A DNA stretch of 64,000 nucleotides from Chroogloeocystis siderophila 5.2 s.c.1 (GCF_001904655.1 NZ_MRCC01000016.1:62001-126000), one strand, 5' to 3'. Shown: positions 26,800 through 35,525, numbered from the stretch's first letter. The notes: generated by a model from the sequence alone, not told the origin. Numbers and translations: made by a program.

Positions 26800-27777
26800 C
26801 TATTGTACATTACCCTGTTCAGTATGCGATCGCCGATACGCGCAAGGATTTTTACCATACTTTTTACGAAATGCAGCACTGAACGATGTTGTACTCGCGT
26901 AGCCAACTGCTTTAGCCGCCTCTGTAACGTTAGCGTCTCCTGCGACTAATAATTGATAAGCTTGCTCCATCCTAATTTGATGCAAGTAACCAAACACAGT
27001 TGTATGAAACACTTGTCGGAAACCCCGCTTGAGAGTACACTCGTTCAACTCGACTTGTTTTGCTAATTCTGAAAGTGAAGGTGGATTGTCGAGATTGTCA
27101 ACAATGATCTTTCTAGCATGATAAATCCTGTCGATATCATCCGACTTCAAGAGAATTCTATCACTTGTGCTGCTTAATTCGGTTTCTGCTAATTGTTCGA
27201 TTTTGAGCGCAATCAATTCTAAACATTTACTTTCTAGATAAATTTGTTCGGTTGTTCCTGTGTAAGGACAGTACAAAATTTGTTCCGCAGCAAGCCGCAT
27301 TGCCGGTGTCACCGTACTAATTTCTTCATAACAAATCAAAGGATCTCCTTCAAGAAGCTGTTGCAATTCTTTGGGAAATCGATTGAGGTCTCCTGTTACG
27401 AAATTCTTTAGTTGATGTCTGTACGGTTCTAACCCAAGATCGACTTTTAAAATTTGCTCAGAGGCTAATGTTTCGCTTGCCCAAATTTCTGATTCTAAGG
27501 TTGTTCCCCAAGTAACAAAGTTTTGTCCTGCACGCTTACCGCTACGGTTTCCTAATAGTTGAAATCCAAATTCTAGCCAAGAATCACCAGGCAGAAAATC
27601 AAAGATCACGTTGAGATCTTCATGTACTTGATAATTAAAAATACTCAGTTCGATTCCCCGCAGGTCGAGGGTGCGGATGTAACCACAACCAAGTTGTTGC
27701 GGACAAACCTTGATATTGTGTTCCTGACGAGCTTGCCACAGTTGCTCGTATTCGTCGCTCAAGAGTGTAAGTGTCAC
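26800..27777 (-). CDS. PchR-like AraC-family regulator (module B)
   Basis: 325 residues, GTG start. N-terminus MTLTLLSDEYEQLWQARQEH is like AraC A; the middle has SEQILKVDLGLEPYRHQLKN; the C-terminal HTHs are PSLSELAKQVELNECTLKRG and ANVTEAAKAVGYASTTSFSA with the end KKYGKNPCAYRRSH. Probable activator of receptor B, though the PemK-type pair (26175-26745) stands between it and the receptor. A Fur-like inverted repeat lies 40 bp upstream. Inducing siderophore unknown. Confidence 0.93.
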   Translation of the reverse strand: MTLTLLSDEYEQLWQARQEHNIKVCPQQLGCGYIRTLDLRGIELSIFNYQVHEDLNVIFDFLPGDSWLEFGFQLLGNRSGKRAGQNFVTWGTTLESEIWASETLASEQILKVDLGLEPYRHQLKNFVTGDLNRFPKELQQLLEGDPLICYEEISTVTPAMRLAAEQILYCPYTGTTEQIYLESKCLELIALKIEQLAETELSSTSDRILLKSDDIDRIYHARKIIVDNLDNPPSLSELAKQVELNECTLKRGFRQVFHTTVFGYLHQIRMEQAYQLLVAGDANVTEAAKAVGYASTTSFSAAFRKKYGKNPCAYRRSHTEQGNVQ

Positions 27778-27815
27778 AATTTTTCCACTAGGTGCGATCG
27801 CATTATCTTATTAGT

Positions 27816-27830
27816 TGAGATTAATTCTCA
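27816..27830 (-). promoter_or_regulatory. Fur-box-like inverted repeat upstream of AraC B
   Basis: TGAGA-TTAAT-TCTCA, 5-bp arms with 5-bp spacer, flanked by AT-rich bases (ATCTTATTAGT on one side). Its centre is about 46 bp upstream of the start codon. Same arrangement as at 264-282 and 35505-35525. Confidence 0.45.
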
Positions 27831-27894
27831 GCTTTCTGCGATTCAGAGTCAAGAGGAAAACTTTGACAACCGCGTTGCGATCGCAAATGATGAA

Positions 27895-28849
27895 TTAAGA
27901 CTCGGTTGAATCCAACCAGTCACGCAAGTCCTCAAAGGCAGTAAAATCTAACAAAGCTTCACCCAACGCTTCTAGCTGCTCCAAAGAAAGAGCTTGAATC
28001 TGCTCCCTAACCTCTTGTGGTATCTCTCCCACCCATCTTTGTAGTTGTCGAAGAACAAGAGTTTGTCCTTGTTCCTGTTTTCCTCGTTCGTAACCAAATG
28101 CGCTCGCCTGTGGTAATGTAACTCATAGTTTGCTCCTGCTCAAACTGTTTAAAATCCTGCCAAAACTCTGCTTCCAAGCCTTTTGGTAAAATCATAACCC
28201 AATCAATAAATCGATATAGGTTACGAATATCAGTTTCTGGCAACCCTAATTCATACAAGCGGCGAATCAAGCCGAATTTCCAGGTTTTACGCTCTCCCGG
28301 CTTTTTTGTTGTTTGCTGCGTTTTTAAATGCGCCATCACTACTGTAGCGAAAGGGTTATCACTATTTTCCAAGTCTTGCCACTGCTGACTTTGATAATCT
28401 AAAAGTTTGACAATACCAAATTTAAAATCGAGACTACAATCTGGATAGCTATAACCGTATTGATTTGGTCGCCAATTTGAGTCAGAATCACACAAAATTG
28501 CTAAACTAATTGCTCCTTGCGCAAATCTATCAAAAATTCGCAGGTTGTAAGAAAACATTCGAGCAGCAAAATTTTCTTCAGGTTTGGCTTGAATTTCAAC
28601 GTGAACTATTAACCAAAGTTCTTGTCCCTGAAGTTGCCAAACTTTGACTAATTTATCGGCATATCGTCTACCAAGTTCAGCTTCTCTAGCAATTTATTGA
28701 AATTCTTTATCGAGAAATTCGTGAGGACGTTGCCAATCGATTAATGCTGCGGTTTGGGGAAAGAAGAATTGCATTGCTTGCGGAAAGTATGCTTCTAAAA
28801 CTTCTTTCCACGGGCTATCATTATCGGCTCTTGACAATTCCTCACTCAT
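27895..28849 (-). pseudogene. Rpn/PD-(D/E)XK-type nuclease-transposase-like protein, broken
   Basis: ATG 28849 opens MSEELSRADNDSPWKEVLEA and the DNA follows the family pattern (YFPQAMQFFFPQTAALIDW, EFLDKEFQ) to a TAA at 28694-28696. Homology then goes on in the same frame (LGRRYADKLVKVWQLQGQEL, VHVEIQAKPEENFAARMFSY, YGYSYPDCSLDFKFG) to about 28110, where a frameshift occurs; the tail AFGYERGKQEQGQTLVLRQL and LSLEQLEALGEALLDFT continues to a stop at 27895. Members of this family have a PD-(D/E)XK core and are abundant in cyanobacteria, often dead. Two disabling changes make it a clear pseudogene. Confidence 0.85.
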
Positions 28850-29086
28850 TCATATCAAAGTTTTTTTATTCGTAATTAGTGCTAAATTACCACGAAGAGC
28901 ATAGGCGTAGCCCGTCATAGACATTGCTCTAGAGTGTGTAGAACTGTCTATGGTTTTTGACTCTGGGGGAGGAAGGTAATAAAACCAATGGCATGGCTAT
29001 AGTTACCACATTGGCAATGCAAAGTAGCTCTTGAGATTATTTTTATATTCATTAAAAATAGAACTCTAGTAGTCGCGATCGCATCT

Positions 29087-30082
29087 TTAACTGGGTTGCA
29101 GCAATTGTTGCATTTGATTGCTAAACACTTCGGCGGCGATTGGTCCGCGAATGCGCGTGATTTGATAATCTATGAAGTAGACTTTTTGATTCTGAAACAC
29201 TGGAAGCGATCGCAAAATTCGATTTTGACTCCACTGACGTTTAGCATTGTCTATCGTATTTTCTCCTGAAGGCAACACTAAAATTGCATCGGTATCAATT
29301 TGCGGTAAGACTTCTACCGAAAAGATACCGCTACTACGTTCTTCTTCAGGATTGACAACTTGAAAACCTAAATCTGCGAGTAAGCCGCAGACAAAATCGT
29401 TGCGATCAAATAAGAACGAACTAGAAATCTCGTTGGCAAAGCCCAAAACAAGGATTCTCTGCTGTGCGATTGCAGGTGCTAATTGTGCTTTGATTTGTGC
29501 AAGTCGTTGGTTGTGATTGAGAACAGTTTGCTGTGCTTGAGAACCGCGTCCTAAAGCTTGACCGATTTGCAAAATGACTCGTTGCCAGCGATCGCCTTGT
29601 ACTTCATATAGTAGCGTTGGAGCGATTTTAGAATATAGTTTGTAGTTGATTTCAAGGTAATTTTCGCCTAAAATCAAGTCAGGTTTGAGTTGCAGCAGTG
29701 TTTCTATAGATGGGTTATTGCGATCGCCTAAATTAACAGGTTGAGTTGTGACGCGCTTGCCTAAATAGGGAATTTGTTCGCTGGGGCGAGTGAAGATGCG
29801 ATCGCGTAACAGATCGACTTCCGCATATGCGGCGGGTTGTATCCCTAGTGATAATAAAATATCGAGTAGTGGCGGACTCAGCGCCGCAATTGTTTCGGGT
29901 TGACCGCAGATTTCAGTTTTACCTACATCATGCTTGACAATTTGGCAGTTTGCTGCTATGTAAGTATTAGAAGAATTAATTTGTTGAATTGTGCCACAAG
30001 CCGTCACTAGTAAGCAAGCAAGAATACTCAATGCAATCAGTTTTAGTCGGCTGTAATGTGCGATCGCTCCTAACACATTCAA
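29087..30082 (-). CDS. Iron-siderophore ABC transporter substrate-binding lipoprotein (module C)
   Basis: 331 residues. Lipoprotein signal LIALSILACLLVTACGT, then a FecB-like body with GQPETIAALSPPLLDILLSLG, TLLQLKPDLILGENYLE and RIRGPIAAEVFSNQMQQLL at the end. Its ATG overlaps the stop of the sucrase-ferredoxin gene (ATGA), showing translational coupling in the receptor C operon. Shares with module A the long N-terminal YAEVDLLRDR and PYLGKRVTTQPVNLG segments, suggesting a related ligand. Confidence 0.93.
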   Translation of the reverse strand: MNVLGAIAHYSRLKLIALSILACLLVTACGTIQQINSSNTYIAANCQIVKHDVGKTEICGQPETIAALSPPLLDILLSLGIQPAAYAEVDLLRDRIFTRPSEQIPYLGKRVTTQPVNLGDRNNPSIETLLQLKPDLILGENYLEINYKLYSKIAPTLLYEVQGDRWQRVILQIGQALGRGSQAQQTVLNHNQRLAQIKAQLAPAIAQQRILVLGFANEISSSFLFDRNDFVCGLLADLGFQVVNPEEERSSGIFSVEVLPQIDTDAILVLPSGENTIDNAKRQWSQNRILRSLPVFQNQKVYFIDYQITRIRGPIAAEVFSNQMQQLLQPS

Positions 30083-31020
30083 ACCTCTACTAAATTTTTA
30101 ACAATGCGATGTGGTAGTTTTTCAACTTCACCGTCACAATCTCCGCTGATGTAAAGCGCCCGACTTTCATCTTCTACGACATCAGCTTGATAGCATTGTA
30201 TTGAATCATCAGGCTTAACAACAGTGAATTCAACTCTACTAAAGACAGCATCTGCACTTTCTTCAATAATACGATAGGCAATTTTGCAATTAAACCAATC
30301 CCAACCGTGTTGTAACATCAATTCGCGTTCCATGACTTGGGATGCGATCGGGTACTCAGAACCTGCAAGGATTCCCCAACCGCGATAGACATTTTTCAAC
30401 GCATGAATATCGCCCTGACGCGTCAAAATTGACAGAAAAGTTTCTGGTGTGAGTCTTCCGTAACAACGTCCATCGGGAAAATCAAGGATTGTAGGCGCGA
30501 AGCGATGTCCGCCAAAATGACTTGATTGCCAAACGCGGACATTTTCTAAACCCAAATCGCGTACAATTGCCAAAGCTTGCCGATAAAACGGATAGCCATA
30601 CTTTCCACAGCAGCGATCGTGACTGCCATGCGTACAAACTAAAATATCGCGTATTGGTGTCGCATCAGTACCCAGATTGGAATCGGCTAAATATTTAGGT
30701 AAATTCTGCACCGCTGCATCAATATCTGAAAATTGCGCCTCTTGTTTGCAATAGCCATTTGCAAGTTCCGATTGGCGAAACATTATTAAACGTGTGTGGT
30801 GTTGTAGCACCTCACCATGAATCAATAACACCCTCGCCGACGGTTCAACTTGATCAAGTTCATCCGCAAAAGAACTCAAATTTGCAGGCGCAGCTTTCGA
30901 TTCAAACTCGTTATTACTCCAAGGCGGCGGACATTCAATCAGGACAAAAATTTCATGCGAACCTGCCCAACCAATAGGATCTTCGCCCGCTTGACGCGAC
31001 GCATCAGCACAAAATTTCAT
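30079..31020 (-). CDS. Sucrase/ferredoxin-like family protein (thioredoxin-fold [2Fe-2S])
   Basis: 313 residues from ATG 31020 (MKFCADASRQAGEDPIGWAG); a TTG-started frame begins 12 bp earlier. The family signature CTHGSHDRCCGKYG and SSHFGGHRFAPT with DFPDGRCYGRL is clear, and these Cys/His residues are expected to hold a [2Fe-2S] cluster in a thioredoxin-like ferredoxin fold. It lies in the operon between receptor C and its binding protein, so it is probably tied to iron uptake, for example reduction of ferric siderophore in the cytosol. That role is inference; it has no signal peptide. The family name is historical and says nothing on sugar. Confidence 0.9.
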   Translation of the reverse strand: MKFCADASRQAGEDPIGWAGSHEIFVLIECPPPWSNNEFESKAAPANLSSFADELDQVEPSARVLLIHGEVLQHHTRLIMFRQSELANGYCKQEAQFSDIDAAVQNLPKYLADSNLGTDATPIRDILVCTHGSHDRCCGKYGYPFYRQALAIVRDLGLENVRVWQSSHFGGHRFAPTILDFPDGRCYGRLTPETFLSILTRQGDIHALKNVYRGWGILAGSEYPIASQVMERELMLQHGWDWFNCKIAYRIIEESADAVFSRVEFTVVKPDDSIQCYQADVVEDESRALYISGDCDGEVEKLPHRIVKNLVEV

Positions 31021-31070
31021 AGCCAATACCACATCGCAATTGCATCCTTATCCTAGATACGTCTATACCT

Positions 31071-33593
31071 TTAAAACTGCCAAGAAACGGTTCCCTGTAC
31101 CTCAAACGGTGCGCCAGGAACAACAGCGGCTCGATTTTGCGAACCGGCAAAATACTCGGTATCAAACAGATTTTTAAAGTTGAGTGCAGCGCGAAAATCG
31201 TCACTATCGTAGTAGATGGCTGCGTCAACGCGAGTATAGTCTGGCAAGAAAAAGCTATTATCAAGATCGCCAGGACGTTGATCGACAAAGAAAACACCTG
31301 CGCCAAAACCCATTCCTCGCAAGCTACCCGATTGAATTGTGTACGTAGTCCACAAACTCGCACTATTTTGCGGAATTGGATTTAAACGATTGCCCACTTC
31401 ATACGTATTATCTTCGGTAATTTGAGCATTGAGATAAGCGTATGATGCAATAATGTTCCAGCCTGGTAAAATTTCACCCGTGACATCAAGTTCAATACCG
31501 CGACTTTTTTGTTCGCCAACTTGAATTGAAAAATCGGTATTGACGGGGTTAGCGGTCAAAACATTACTTTTAGTAATATCAAAGGCTGACAGAGTTGCCG
31601 AGAGTCGTTCTGCGATTAAATCGAATTTTACCCCAATTTCGTATTGCGTTCCGCGTTCGGGTTCAAACGCTTCGTTATCAATACTCCGCCCTGCGGCTGG
31701 TACAAATGATCGCGAGTAGCTTGCATAAAGCGCAACATCTGTAGTTGGTTGATAAACAATTCCAACACGTGGCGAGAAGGCACTATCATTGCCATCTTCA
31801 CTAAAATCGCCAAACCGCTGTTCGGAAGTGACATGATCAAATCTACCACCAACGAGCAATTTTAAGTTATCGAGTAAGCTAATTTGGTTTTGTAGATATA
31901 CTGCAAAAACGTTTTGCTTTTGGCGATCGCCCTCGAAATAAAACTGATATCCTCCGGTATAGGTAATTGCGTCGTAGTTTGGCTCAAAAATATCGAGCAA
32001 TCCTCCGGTTAAGGCTTGTGGTTCGGGATCGACTTGCGAGCTATACTCCGCAGTCGCATTTCTGTACTTTAATCCAAACAGTAGGGTATGCGCAATTGAA
32101 CCTGTATTAAATTCCCAAATCAAATCATTCTGAAATGTGAACGTTTCAAAATATTGATCGCCAAAGTAAGCTTCGAGTTCGACGGTGCGGTTATCGGGAA
32201 GTAAAGCAACAACGTTTGAGGTGCCTTCGCGGTCTGATTCAAAGCTTGTTGTGTAACGCAACGCGCTGCGTAACGATAAGTTATCCGCAAATTGGTGGTC
32301 TAAAAACAACGTTACCCGTGTTTCTTCGATGTTCGTTATTGAATTTTCAGGATCAAACAAAGCACGATTCAATGGTAAGTCAGCAGGGCGATCGCTACCT
32401 TCCAAAACAATTAACCCGCGATCAAACGTGCGTCGGTCTTGAATGTAAGATGCTTCGAGTCTGAGTGCGGTACTGGGGCTAATTTGCCAAGCTAATGTTG
32501 GTGCGATAAAGTAACGGCGCGAATTGCTCAAATCGCGAAATGTATCATCACTTTCGTAAGCAACATTCAATCGATAAGCAAGTGATCCATCACCACTCAA
32601 TGGACCTGAAAAATCAAGTGTTGGGCGATAAAAGTTAAAACTACCTGCGGTAAACCCGATTTCATAGTAAGGAGTATCCAGCGGTTGTTTTGTGACTAAA
32701 TTAATAATTCCACCTGGTTCGCCCTGTCCAAATAACACCGAAGCGGGTCCCTTGAGAACTTCAACTCGTTCTAAATCAGCTGTTTCGGGCGCGGTACGAT
32801 TATTAAAAGAACAGCAAGCGCCTGTATCTTCGCGAAAACCGTTGCGGTACTGCGTCGCTATAAATCCGCGTACTTGAAACTCTTGCGCTCGGTTGCCATA
32901 GGAACTAGCAAAGTTGACGTTTGCGACGTTACGCAGCGCTTCATCAAGGCGAAAAGCTCCTTGATCTTCAAAAACTTGACGCGGAACTACTTGAATATTG
33001 GCAGGAACGTCGCGTAAAGGGGTATCGGTTCGCGTTGCGGTGGTGGCGTTGGGAGCGCGATAACCAGTGATGCGATCGCCTGTTACTAGAATTTCAATTT
33101 CTTCGTTTAAATCTGCTGTGCTACCAGGTGTTACAGTGAGTATCAATTCTTGCGCAGATGCACTAACTTGTGCTGTCGGTGGAGTATTGACTCCTTCAAT
33201 TGCCACGCGGATTTGATTATTCGGCAAATTTGTTACCGATAGCGATGCAATTTCTGCTGTTGGGTTGACAAATTGAGCATTTTGTGCGTCCTGTAGATTC
33301 AACACCGCATTCGGAATATCTGCAATCAAAGTATTACCAACAACCGACGTCGTAGGTTGCGATAATTGTCCTGCGGTTTCCAGAACTATTTCTAAACCCG
33401 CATCCGTCTCAAAAATACTCACACCAGTAACTTGTACAGGAACATTTTGCGCGATGTCAGAATTTTGTGATTTCCTTGTTGCAATCCATTCTGCAAGCGT
33501 TTTACTCTGTATCTCCTCTTGTGCTGCTACAGGCGAGGTCGCGATCGCCCACACTGTCCCTAGTAGCATCAACCCAATCAATCGTTGCCTCAT
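31071..33593 (-). CDS. TonB-dependent siderophore receptor with AMIN domain (module C)
   Basis: 840 residues from ATG 33593, where the signal peptide MRQRLIGLMLLGTVWAIATS begins; the frame is open up to an ATG at 33644. AMIN domain near residues 45-155, TonB-box-like EEIEILVTGDRIT, plug with DLERVEVLKGPASVLFGQG (the FhuA/FhuE siderophore type), barrel with FSPRVGIVYQPTTDVALYAS, and the final strand EVQGTVSWQF with an aromatic end. It belongs to a different branch from A and B, being more like hydroxamate (ferrichrome/ferrioxamine) receptors, but the ligand cannot be told from sequence. First gene of an operon with the sucrase-ferredoxin and binding-protein genes. Confidence 0.95.
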   Translation of the reverse strand: MRQRLIGLMLLGTVWAIATSPVAAQEEIQSKTLAEWIATRKSQNSDIAQNVPVQVTGVSIFETDAGLEIVLETAGQLSQPTTSVVGNTLIADIPNAVLNLQDAQNAQFVNPTAEIASLSVTNLPNNQIRVAIEGVNTPPTAQVSASAQELILTVTPGSTADLNEEIEILVTGDRITGYRAPNATTATRTDTPLRDVPANIQVVPRQVFEDQGAFRLDEALRNVANVNFASSYGNRAQEFQVRGFIATQYRNGFREDTGACCSFNNRTAPETADLERVEVLKGPASVLFGQGEPGGIINLVTKQPLDTPYYEIGFTAGSFNFYRPTLDFSGPLSGDGSLAYRLNVAYESDDTFRDLSNSRRYFIAPTLAWQISPSTALRLEASYIQDRRTFDRGLIVLEGSDRPADLPLNRALFDPENSITNIEETRVTLFLDHQFADNLSLRSALRYTTSFESDREGTSNVVALLPDNRTVELEAYFGDQYFETFTFQNDLIWEFNTGSIAHTLLFGLKYRNATAEYSSQVDPEPQALTGGLLDIFEPNYDAITYTGGYQFYFEGDRQKQNVFAVYLQNQISLLDNLKLLVGGRFDHVTSEQRFGDFSEDGNDSAFSPRVGIVYQPTTDVALYASYSRSFVPAAGRSIDNEAFEPERGTQYEIGVKFDLIAERLSATLSAFDITKSNVLTANPVNTDFSIQVGEQKSRGIELDVTGEILPGWNIIASYAYLNAQITEDNTYEVGNRLNPIPQNSASLWTTYTIQSGSLRGMGFGAGVFFVDQRPGDLDNSFFLPDYTRVDAAIYYDSDDFRAALNFKNLFDTEYFAGSQNRAAVVPGAPFEVQGTVSWQF

Positions 33594-33706
33594 GTCACTC
33601 ACGCCCACGCTCAATGTCACTTGCCTTATGACGCTCATTGCCAAGTATTTGCAAGAAAGCTAAAGCAAACTATAGAGTGAATTGGGCGATCGCGTCTGCT
33701 ACACGA

Positions 33707-33733
33707 CGGAATTTTTTAGGCACAAAACGGAAC
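33707..33733 (-). promoter_or_regulatory. Putative AraC box of module C: CGGAAT/CGGAAC 21 bp apart
   Basis: ACGACGGAATTTTTTAGG and CACAAAACGGAACATT, with CGGAA starting at 33707 and 33728, exactly 21 bp apart, about 115 bp upstream of the receptor start. Proximal half departs at one base (GACGGAAT instead of AACGGAAT). Third occurrence of the same arrangement. Confidence 0.65.
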
Positions 33734-33869
33734 ATTGGTTTCACCAAACAGGTAAAAATAACCCCAACATCAACGTTGGTAAATGGTCATTGGTCATTGG
33801 CAAGAATATATCTTCCCCAGTTACCGATTACCTGTTACCGAACATACCGGCTTCTTCATACCCAACTCG

Positions 33870-34433
33870 CTACAGATGCAACTCAAAACCAGGTAAAACA
33901 TCTTCTCCAGAAAGCTGTGCAGGCGTTTGAATCACTTCCACAGCTTGGGCAGGGCGGTAAATCTCTACTTGTTGGTCTTGCGGATTAATCAGCCAACCCA
34001 AACGCAAACCATTGTCGATGTATTCTTGCATTTTGGCTTGAATCGGTTGTAAGCGATCGGTTTCTGAACGCAACTCAATCGCAAAATCAGGGACGAGTGG
34101 CGGAAATTTCTTGCGCTGTTCAGGTGTTAAAGCTTCCCAACGTGCGAGTTGTACCCAAGCTGCATCAGGAGAACGTTTAGCACCATTAGGCAGAATGAAG
34201 ATTGTTGATGAACTGAACACTTTGCCTAATTTTGTTTGACGATTCCAATTATTCAAATCTGTAATCAAGTCTGCTTCTTGATTTCCACTTTCTCCTCCAA
34301 CTGGCGGCACAATAATCAATTCTCCTTTGGCACTCATTTCCAAGCTCAAATCGCGATTGGCAAGACACAGTTGATAGAATTGCTCATCGCTTAAATGTGC
34401 AATTGGTTCTAGATTTAGGACAACACTATTCAT
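33870..34433 (-). CDS. Uma2 family (DUF820) putative endonuclease
   Basis: 187 residues, a complete compact member. Recognisable PD-(D/E)XK pattern: AYLIVPPV-like strand KGELIIVPPVGGESGN, NWNRQTKLGKVFSSSTIFILPNGAKRSPDAAWV with the Asp of SPDAAW, then FAIELRS with the Glu, and KMQEYIDNGLRLGWLINPQDQQVEIY. It sits between AraC C and receptor C, away from the regulator's presumed target. Function of the family unclear. Unlike the Uma2 protein at 353-1123 it lacks the long coiled tail. Confidence 0.92.
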   Translation of the reverse strand: MNSVVLNLEPIAHLSDEQFYQLCLANRDLSLEMSAKGELIIVPPVGGESGNQEADLITDLNNWNRQTKLGKVFSSSTIFILPNGAKRSPDAAWVQLARWEALTPEQRKKFPPLVPDFAIELRSETDRLQPIQAKMQEYIDNGLRLGWLINPQDQQVEIYRPAQAVEVIQTPAQLSGEDVLPGFELHL

Positions 34434-34505
34434 TGAACCTTTCCATACTGCTTCTCATATCATTATCTGCGATGAGGCGATCGCACCCGCTATACAACAA
34501 AATTC

Positions 34506-35471
34506 TTAGTCACAAGCCGGAACATCACGCCGCAAAGAACTAGGATTAATGCCAAACTCGCGCCGAAATGCAGCAGCAAAATAACCTGGGTGTGAATAGC
34601 CAACCGTACACGCTACTTCGGCAATACTCATCTTATTTTCTAATAACAATTGCCGTGCTTGAATCATACGGTGTTTGCGGAGGTAGCCAAATGCAGTTGT
34701 GCCAAAAACTTGCCGAAATCCACGCTTGAATGTACAGTCATTCATCCCTACCAAGCGCGCTAAATCAATCAAGGAGGGTGGATTTTCAAAATTATTTATC
34801 AATACATCTCTAGCGTGATGAAGGCGCTCAACATCAGAAGATTTCAATTTAACAAGTTGGTTGCGATCGCGGTGCTTCAACATATAGGCTGACTGTATGG
34901 CAATCAGTTCTAGTGCTTTGGATTGTAAATAAATTTGCTCAATTTCTCCTTGATACGGATAATTGAGAATTTGCTGTAATACTAAGTGAACCTCTGGTGT
35001 GAGAATACCTAAATCAGTATAAAATTCTTTATCTGGATTTTCGAATTGCTGTCTTAACTCTACCGGAAGCAGTTCCATTTGTATTGAACTGAGTGTATTG
35101 CTATCTCTGGGCGCGGTTAAATGCAGATCGATTTTGAGAATTTGTCCTGGTAGCCATTCTCCTGTTACTGTCTGAGAATTGGTTTGCTCAAACTGTAAAA
35201 AACTACCAGGATAGCTGAAACGACTCGTTTGCTGATGCGGCTTACCAGACAGGTTGAAGCCGAATTCAAGTTCAACTGCTGAGTAAGTGTAAATAATCTC
35301 TTCTACCAAAGGTTCTTCAAGTTGATAGTTGCGAACGAGTAAATGCATCCCGTGACCAAGATCAATTGATCGCTTATAAGCTGAACTAACCGATTGAGAA
35401 CACTTCACACTCAATTCGTAGCTGCTGGGATAGGATGTTTTTGTATCTCGATCTGAGAGAATGAGCGGCAT
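34506..35471 (-). CDS. PchR-like AraC-family regulator (module C)
   Basis: 321 residues. N-terminal sensing half (MPLILSDRDTKTSYPSSYEL, LPGQILKIDLHLTAPRDSN) is the most divergent of the three, the C-terminal HTHs (PSLIDLARLVGMNDCTFKRG and MSIAEVACTVGYSHPGYFAA) are close to those of A and B. This fits regulators binding similar DNA while sensing different siderophores. Probable activator of the operon starting at 33593. A Fur-like inverted repeat lies 35 bp upstream of the start codon. Confidence 0.93.
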   Translation of the reverse strand: MPLILSDRDTKTSYPSSYELSVKCSQSVSSAYKRSIDLGHGMHLLVRNYQLEEPLVEEIIYTYSAVELEFGFNLSGKPHQQTSRFSYPGSFLQFEQTNSQTVTGEWLPGQILKIDLHLTAPRDSNTLSSIQMELLPVELRQQFENPDKEFYTDLGILTPEVHLVLQQILNYPYQGEIEQIYLQSKALELIAIQSAYMLKHRDRNQLVKLKSSDVERLHHARDVLINNFENPPSLIDLARLVGMNDCTFKRGFRQVFGTTAFGYLRKHRMIQARQLLLENKMSIAEVACTVGYSHPGYFAAAFRREFGINPSSLRRDVPACD

Positions 35472-35504
35472 GATGCGATCGCCTTTATGAAGTGTTGTAG
35501 CTCT

Positions 35505-35525
35505 TAATAAGATATATTCTCATTA
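35505..35525 (-). promoter_or_regulatory. Fur-box-like inverted repeat upstream of AraC C
   Basis: TAATAAGA-TATAT-TCTCATTA, arms matching at 7 of 8 positions with a 5-bp spacer, 34 bp before the start codon. Same 5-bp spacing and GAGA/TCTC core as the repeats at 264 and 27816. Confidence 0.45.
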
